Shown here: one piece after another, positions 57,562-64,000 of the stretch
How positions within the stretch are numbered: position 1 is the stretch's first letter
Layout: each line of letters starts with the position of its first letter
From: Lamellibrachia satsuma
Taxonomy: Eukaryota; Annelida; Polychaeta; Sabellida; Siboglinidae
Direction of reading: 5' to 3'
Assembly (NCBI GenBank): GCA_033239005.1
Contig: BSQZ01000018.1
Span: 8,390,036-8,454,035 of the forward strand
Length of the DNA: 64,000 nucleotides
The notes under the pieces: generated by a model
What the model was told of the DNA's origin: nothing
The model's database searches: none
Seen by the model: only the letters and a program-made list of their open reading frames with translations
Program-made: the position numbers and the translations under genes

Positions 57562-59600
57562 ATGTCGACCAAGACGTCGAGCGTTGCACTGGCGGGATTA
57601 ATGGACAGTCTCACTGCTTCAAACGTATATATGAAACTGCATTACGGCTATCTACGTGACCAGTTAAACTTACAGGCCATACTTTATGCGTTGATGTATG
57701 TTAGGAGCTTGTAACATATAGCTGAAACTGTCTATTCGTTTATGTTTAGCCATATACATATATGGGATCGTGAAAAGGATATCACGGGGGTAATAAAGGC
57801 CTATGAGCTGCTTCTGGGGTGGAACTATTACCGAAATAACTCTGCGCCGAATGGGGTAAAATATAATGCCCCTAAATGCGTCTTTGTCTTTAAAGCCTAG
57901 GAACTGTACTTCTGCAATCGAAAATGATGAGCATATGACAGTTGTAAAGAAAACTAATTATCATTTTAAGTAAAGATGTGATTAGCTTCCATCTGCCCAC
58001 AATGACGGGCATAATTAGTATTGTATGTGGTTAATTAAGTTTATCCTAAAAAAGTGGGAAATGTGCACAGTCCAAACAGTTACTCTGGGAACTTGAATAA
58101 TTGATAATTGCACATCGTGTTAAATACAGGCATTCATAAGTCATAGAAAAGTTTTCACCTCCATACACAGACAAAGTTTGCAAAATGTTGGCATGCAAAC
58201 AGTTTCAGGTGCAAAAGTAACTGAGTATTCCCAAATAATATTTCAAGTGAAGTTTAGTGTTGCTAGAACAAATCGAAATGCTCCAGCCAGTTCCTGCTAT
58301 AGTTGCCACTGAAAGATAAACTACATCTAGTTATCTGAACTTATATTAAATAAGGACTACGCCAAGTATATTTATCAAGACAACGTACTAGACCGGACAT
58401 TTTTGCAGCAAAGAACCACAACATTGGGCAAAAGAAGGAAAACGAAGGAAGCCCACAGATGGCATGTGGTGTACGACGGTGTTATGGACTCATGGTGCTT
58501 GACGAAACATAGGTCAATGATAGCTAGGTGAGCACACGTGACCTCAGTGTCAACATCGTCGTCCATTCCTCGTTGACGTCATAGCAGTACTGCAGTGACG
58601 ATATAGGATCTCGGAAAGGGAATCGGAAGAGGGGTGATCATAGTCACCCATTAGTTTGCCTTGCCACGATGTACTGGCGCAACAGATTATTCGAAGAAAA
58701 GATAATATCACAAAGTCAATGGGAGGTCGATGACCCTCCTGCAATACGCTACTGCAGTACGGAATAGTGTACAGGTTTAACACGAATGCCACGTTGATAG
58801 CGAATACATGGTGTATAACCGCCTCCATCGTTCAAGCAGTGAGAGCAACTGTAGCTTTTATAATTGTAGTGGCTATACGTGAGGCACCTACACGATATTT
58901 GTTCGCGCCACACCTCCAAACACGGCGTACTAGAAACGAAACGGAGCCCCCGAAGCGAGGCCTACTGACCCCCAGTCCAACAAGCCTGGGTCTGATATCA
59001 CCTCCGACAGGTGTGCTCAGGTAAAGGGTTAACACCTGTACACTAGACATACGGCTGTAAACAACAGGTATTCACTGATACTTACAGCCATCGCAGAATC
59101 GGTGTCGTATGTTCCTTGCAGGTCCGTATGTCCAGCTGTACGACTGACCTACACTGATGGCAGTCGGCCGAGTGCCAGAGACGTAAACACAGTTAACGGG
59201 CATCAGCCACTCAATACATACACTGGCTTGCCCAACGAAGCGTGTCTCGCTTGTCGCACGAACATAGCATGTCTGGGCGACCCACTCGAACCTGCTATAG
59301 CCCGCGGCGCTACCAGCTGGCGAGCGTGTGAACACTGTCGACTGACGTCGTGGGTCAACCGCACTTACACGAATGACACAGTAACGACCTAATTGTGTCA
59401 ACACGACACACAACAAATGCCGCGCAGCACGCAGTCAACGACGTACAAACACCGGCACTACATGCAAATATACAAAACGGCCCACCACGCCTCGCCAGTT
59501 ATTGTAATAGGCATATATATTATTATATCTAGTACGGCACGGGAGCTCTGGTAATTGCCGTCGAACTGTGTATAGAGATAATCAATCGATGTGCACTATT
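57562..59600. other. Anonymous DNA
   Basis: Short ORFs only. A frame at 59102-59392 (plus) contains several Cys but matches nothing I know, and the minus strand is equally open. Confidence 0.45.
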
Positions 59601-59602
59601 AA

Positions 59603-59685
59603 ACGCACGCTGACAGCAAGCTGCCGCTCAGTGTTGGTGTACCACGCACGCTGACAGCAAGCTGCCGCTCAGTGTCGGTGTACCA
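59603..59685. repeat. 41-bp tandem duplication
   Basis: acgcacgctgacagcaagct plus gccgctcagtg(t/c)tggtgtacc occurs twice with a 41-bp period. An (ACGC)n and (AC)n run follows at 59815-59862. Confidence 0.9.
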
Positions 59686-59999
59686 GTAATAATTACAGCA
59701 TTCACAAGCTCTTTCTTGTAGGGGAGACTGGGGCTAGTTGAAACAGTTTTAGCAGAAACAGTTTGAAATTCGTTTTGTTTACCACAATACATTGGCACGT
59801 TGGCGTTAGCGTACACACGCACGCACGCACACACGCACGCACGCACGCACACACACACACATATTCTGTAAAGTCGGTCATAAGAAGCTCTTTTATAAGA
59901 TCCATCAATATGGCCTCCAATGTAAATAAATCATGGATCTAATATTTTTATCTGACTGATCGCAAAGAGTTATGGTGGAGGATGAGACACCTCCGGGGA

Positions 60000-60345
60000 C
60001 CCAATTACAACGTGATTCCTCTAGGGTTTTGCACTTGGCCCATATGTATTCCTCTTTTGCATGATGTCCCTGAAAATATTTCATCTACAATTACACTGTT
60101 TGCTGATGACATTTTAATGTATTTAACCCTGAAACCAGTGTCATATACTGCTGTGCTTCAGGAGGATTTGGACAAGCTCCCAAAATGGGAGATATCATGG
60201 AAAATGGAGTTCCATTCTAAACATATCGGTGTTACAATAACCTCAGATCTTCGGTGGAATACTCATAAGAATAACATATCATCAAACGCAAATATATCAT
60301 TTAGCTTCCTCCGGAGAAACCTACGCGTGTTTATGCAAGTGCAAG
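60000..60345 (+). mobile_element. LINE reverse-transcriptase fragment with F-A-D-D
   Basis: Reads P-L-L-H-D-V-P-E-N-I-S-S-T-I-T-L-F-A-D-D (catalytic F-A-D-D near 60095-60110), then L-Q-E-D-L-D-K-L-P-K-W, then H-I-G-V-T-I-T-S-D-L-R-W-N-T-H and F-L-R-R-N-L-R-V. This order (palm motif, D-L-x-x-L-x-x-W, Y-L-G-V-x-I-x-x-D-L-x-W-x-x-H) is typical of jockey/CR1-type RTs. Residues between K-M-E-F-H and S-K-H-I are deleted. The right side passes into unrelated DNA. Confidence 0.8.
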
Positions 60346-61015
60346 CCTGGCTTCGGGGATCCGACTTGAACGGGGGACGACACGTCACACGAAGCAGCCG
60401 AGTCAGGTAGATTGTCAAAATTGGTTCCGTTGCTTACCAATATAAACATATAAACCAATATAAACATAGAATTGCCCCCAGATAGATAACACAGGTTAAT
60501 TACTGTCAGAACCAGGGCAGGGGAGGGTTTTACTAATATTCTTACGAGCTCTGAAGCACGATTTCGCTCCTACAAATCGATTTCGCTCCTTAGCCATGAT
60601 CAAACAGAAAATTGCGTTTCACTAAGAATAAATCATAAAAAACACTCATAGAAACGCTCTTTAAAAACGCTCCTAACTTACGACGAGGTCATCATAAACA
60701 GTCAAATTTACCTAACCGCGTATTATGTTGACTCCACTTTTACGTGGAGATCCAATTTTTTAAAGTCAAATAAGTTTTCAAAATGCGAGCGATGAATAGT
60801 TCGTAAATTATGGCTTTTGCCTACAGTTTATATTTTACAACACCGTCTCACGGTTGACAAGCACCGACCTATATATAACTTGATGGCGCACGCCGTATTC
60901 ATTTGCATGGCGCCAGGTGACGCCGGCAGAAGTCCAAAACCGCCATATTGGATAGATCACCTAAACGCTGAATCACTATAGATTAACGTGTGTTTGGGCC
61001 GGATAACCAGAGAAA

Positions 61016-61095
61016 ATAACTTGCTGTTGTGCATTCGGATGCTCAAATCGATCATCTGCAAAACTACGCAAGGACTATGGTATCTCCTTCCATTC
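61016..61095 (+). CDS. THAP zinc-finger domain, first exon (partial)
   Basis: The frame reads C-C-C-A-F-G-C-S-N-R-S, then R-K-D-Y-G-I-S-F-H-S and donor CATTC|GTAAGT. This is the N-terminus of a THAP domain (C-x(2-4)-C ... S-F-H-x-F-P), a C2CH DNA-binding finger found in host regulators and in P-element-type transposases. The usual start Met is replaced by ATA (61016-61018), with an in-frame TAA just upstream, so either the start has been lost or an upstream exon supplies it. The rest of the domain was not found downstream. Confidence 0.55.
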
Positions 61096-61924
61096 GTAAG
61101 TATTTTCTGACTTGTACGTTTCGTACATTGTATTTTATGTAACGTTTTGTGATGGGTACCGACCGTTTAAATGTTATATCTAGGCTACGCCTACGGCCTG
61201 CCCTTGTAGCACATGGGCCTGGCCTTATATATAGATCAGTGTTGACAAGTCGTCGTGCGCGCTGTTTTACGGCATCGCGAAAGTCAAGGTTGTTCGCGAA
61301 ACCTTTGCTATTACATTTTGAGCAAAGTCAGGGTTATTCGCGAAAACTTTGCTGTTCAATTTTAAGCAATTTTTTACTGGTGTCTAACCAAAATATGTAC
61401 AAGCCTAACTTTCATATTGCTATACTCGATGACACAATTTCGGTTGAGGTAGTTGGTGCACTCCGCGAGTCTTGTTATTAAAAAGTGTGTGTCAAAAATC
61501 ACTTGTCAAAACAACACGTCCCCGATGTGTCACAGAAATAGCATCCTCTGTGACACGGCATCTTCTTTTTTAAATTATTTTTTCTCTTCACTCAGTGAGC
61601 AAATCAGTTAAATGTAGTTGAAAAGTGTTCAATGGATCGTATTATCAGCCAGTTTTGGACAACTTTTCTAATTATTTTGCCAATTGTGCACATTGACATT
61701 GTGGAGCTTATGATGAACATTTCGATCATTAACTTATGATGGATTTTATAAGCTTCTTGCTGAAACGCATTTTTAAAACGCTCTTTAAAATATTTGATGG
61801 ATTCTGTGTTTGATGGATTCTGTGTTATGGATTTTCCTTTTCCTGAGATATGTCATTAATCAGTCAGATTGCGATATGTAGAATCAAATGAAAAAATTCT
61901 AATTAAAACCAAAGCAAAGAAGCT
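61096..61924. other. No gene recognised
   Basis: Possible intron of the THAP gene. The block aaacctttgctattacattttgagcaa is repeated as aaaactttgctgttcaattttaagcaa about 45 bp later. Confidence 0.4.
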
Positions 61925-62033
61925 CAGCATAGAAGTCAATATAAGAAGGTGGAATTTGATCGGACAAGTCCCAAGAATGAAAGAAGACAGCCACTGTGTG
62001 ACATATCTAAGATGGACACCAGAAGGATCCTAA
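61925..62033 (+). mobile_element. LINE C-terminal coding fragment, founder of the 59-bp array
   Basis: Open frame K-L-S-I-E-V-N-I-R-R-W-N-L-I-G-Q-V-P-R-M, then C-V-T-Y-L-R-W-T-P-E-G-S-stop. This is the R-R-W-x-x-I-G-x-V-x-R-M ... L-R-W-T-P-E-G-K block of LINE polyproteins (compare 8985-9140). Confidence 0.7.
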
Positions 62034-64000
62034 GAAAGAAAGAAGACAGCCAATGTGTGACAGATCTAAGATGGACACCAGAAGGATCCTAAGAATGAAA
62101 GAAGACAGGCACTGTGTGACTGATCTAAGATGGACACCAGAAGGATCTTAAACTTGAAAGAAGACAGGCACTGTGTGACAGATCTAAGATGGACACCAGA
62201 AGGATCCTAAGAATGAAAGAAGACAGCCACTGTGTGACAGATCTAAGATGGACACCAGAAGGATCCTAAGAATGAAAGAAGACAGGCACTGTGTGACAGA
62301 TCTAAGATGGACACCAGAAGGATCCTAAGAATGAAAGAAGACAGCCACTGTGTGACAGATCTAAGATGGACACCAGAAGGATCCTAAGAATGAAAGAAGA
62401 CAGCCACTGTGTGACAGCTCTAAGATGGACACCAGAAGGATCCTAAGAATGAAAGAAGACAGCCACTGTGTGACAGATCTAAGTTGGACACCAGAAGGAC
62501 CCTAAGAATGAAAGAAGACAGCCAATGTGTGACAGATCTAAGATGGACACCAGAAGGATCTTAAGAATGAAAGAAGACAGCCACTGTGTGACAGATCTAA
62601 GATGCACACCAGAAGGATCCTAAGAATGAAAGAAGACAGCCACTGTGTGACAGATCTAAGATGGACACCAGAAGGATCCTAAGAATGAAAGAAGACAGCC
62701 ACTGTGTGACAGCTCTAAGTTGGACACCAGAAGGATCCTAAGAATGAAAGAAGACAGCCACTGTGTGACAGCTCTAAGTTGGACACCAGAAGGATCCTAA
62801 GAATGAAAGAAGACAGCCACTGTGTGACAGATCTAAGATGCACACCAGAAGGATCCTAAGAATGAAAGAAGACAGCCACTGTGTGACAGATCTAAGATGG
62901 ACACCAGAAGGATCCTAAGAATGAAAGAAGACAGCCACTGTGTGACAGCTCTAAGTTGGACACCAGAAGGATCCTAAGAATGAAAGAAGACAGCCACTGT
63001 GTGACAGATCTAAGTTGGACACCAGAAGGATCCTAAGAATGAAAGAAGACAGCCACTGTGTGACAGCTCTAAGTTGGACACCAGAAGGATCCTAAGAATG
63101 AAAGAAGACAGCCACTGTGTGACAGATCTAAGATGGACACCAGAAGGAGCCTAAGAATGAAAGAAGACAGCCACTGTGTGACAGATCTAAGATGGACACC
63201 AGAAGGACCCTAAGAATGAAAGAAGACAGCCACTGTGTGACAGATCTAAGATGGACACCAGAAGGATCCTAAGAATGAAAGAAGACAGCCACTGTGTGAC
63301 AGATCTAAGATGGACACCAGAAGGACCCTAAGAATGAAAGAAGACAGCCACTGTGTGACAGATCTAAGATGGACACCAGAAGGACCCTAAGAATGAAAGA
63401 AGACAGCCACTGTGTGACAGATCTAAGATGGACACCAGAAGGACCCTAATGAAAGAAGACAGCCACTGTGTGACAGATCTAAGATGGACACCAGAAGGAC
63501 CCTAAGAATGAAAGAAGACAGCCACTGTGTGACAGATCTAAGATGGACACCAGAAGGACCCTAAGAATGAAAGAAGACAGCCACTGTGTGACAGATCTAA
63601 GATGGACACCAGAAGGACCCTAAGAATGAAAGAAGACAGCCACTGTGTGACAGATCTAAGATGGACACCAGAAGGACCTAAGAATGAAAGAAGACAGCCA
63701 CTGTGTGACAGATCTAAGATGGACACCAGAAGGACCCTAAGAATGAAAGAAGACAGCCACTGTGTGACAGATCTAAGATGGACACCAGAAGGACCTAAGA
63801 ATGAAAGAAGACAGCCACTGTGTGACAGATCTAAGATGGACACCAGAAGGACCCTAAGAATGAAAGAAGACAGCCACTGTGTGACAGATCTAAGATGGAC
63901 ACCAGAAGGACCCTAAGAATGAAAGAAGACAGCCACTGTGTGACAGCTCTAAGATGGACACCAGAAGGATCCTAAGAATGAAAGAAGACAGCCACTGTGT
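61971..64000. repeat. 59-bp minisatellite, about 34 units, runs off the window
   Basis: Unit gatctaagatggacaccaga plus aggatcctaagaatgaaagaagacagccactgtgtgaca. Early units have ggatcc, later ones mostly ggaccc. A few units are 58 bp (ggaccta) or 56 bp (cctaatgaaag). The 58-bp units allow short ORFs at 63.6-63.9 kb; these are artefacts. Confidence 0.97.

Noticed and set aside
59102..59392. 96-codon Cys-containing ORF preceded by an acceptor-like ttccttgcag
   Set aside because: The opposite strand is equally open and no family or partner exon is recognised.
60340..60410. Possible tRNA-like B-box (cccgttcaagtcgg) on the minus strand
   Set aside because: The match is imperfect and no A-box or stem pairing was found.

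Overview
The window looks like nuclear DNA of an invertebrate animal. It is AT-rich and intron-bearing, very rich in microsatellites and minisatellites, and littered with decayed non-LTR retrotransposons (L2-like, CR1-like and RTE-like). The one compact GC-rich gene encodes a small heat-shock protein with two alpha-crystallin domains, an architecture known from flatworms and other lophotrochozoans. I favour a lophotrochozoan (mollusc, annelid or relative), but the species cannot be read from the sequence. There is no bacterial gene structure.

The most interesting content is a pair of paralogous minus-strand genes that the ATG-started ORFs largely miss, because their exons carry no Met and sit in a Thr-coding frame. 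Gene 2 (about 4.31 to 2.44 kb) has a signal-peptide exon, a 336-bp Cys-rich exon (module A) and a long Thr-rich exon (module B). Gene 1 (29.86 to 20.37 kb) has the same signal-peptide exon, then A-B-A-B-A-B-B, then an exon coding a transmembrane helix. Every A exon, and the B exons allowing for single-base slips, is flanked by phase-1 introns with GT-AG ends. The A+B unit has been tandemly duplicated with a period of about 2.5 kb. This predicts a type I cell-surface protein with up to three Cys-rich modules on Thr-rich stalks. I do not recognise the domain. One A exon and two B exons carry frameshifts and one B exon a stop, so some copies may be decaying, or the A-run slips may be assembly errors.

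Region by region: 0-1 kb 30-bp minisatellite and (TA)n; 1.7-2.0 kb LINE relic; 2.4-4.3 kb gene 2; 5.3-6.8 kb (TA)n and a segmental duplicate of 36.3-37.75 kb; 7.9-12.6 kb four minisatellite arrays and three LINE relics; 13.8-17.3 kb a duplicate of 56.9-57.6 kb, a LINE relic and an RTE relic; 18.4-20.2 kb a duplicate of 46.4-47.8 kb; 20.4-29.9 kb gene 1; 30-36 kb an L2-like element with a CR1-like element inserted in it; 38.2-50.3 kb a foldback element and a dense series of minisatellites in paralogous segments; 51.5-52.6 kb the heat-shock gene; 53-61 kb mostly anonymous DNA with LINE relics, a strong hairpin and a THAP-domain exon; 62-64 kb a 59-bp minisatellite grown from LINE coding sequence that runs off the right edge.

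A second theme is minisatellite birth. In several pairs of paralogous segments a unit occurs once in one copy and 8 to 27 times in the other, so the window holds both the before and after states of array expansion.
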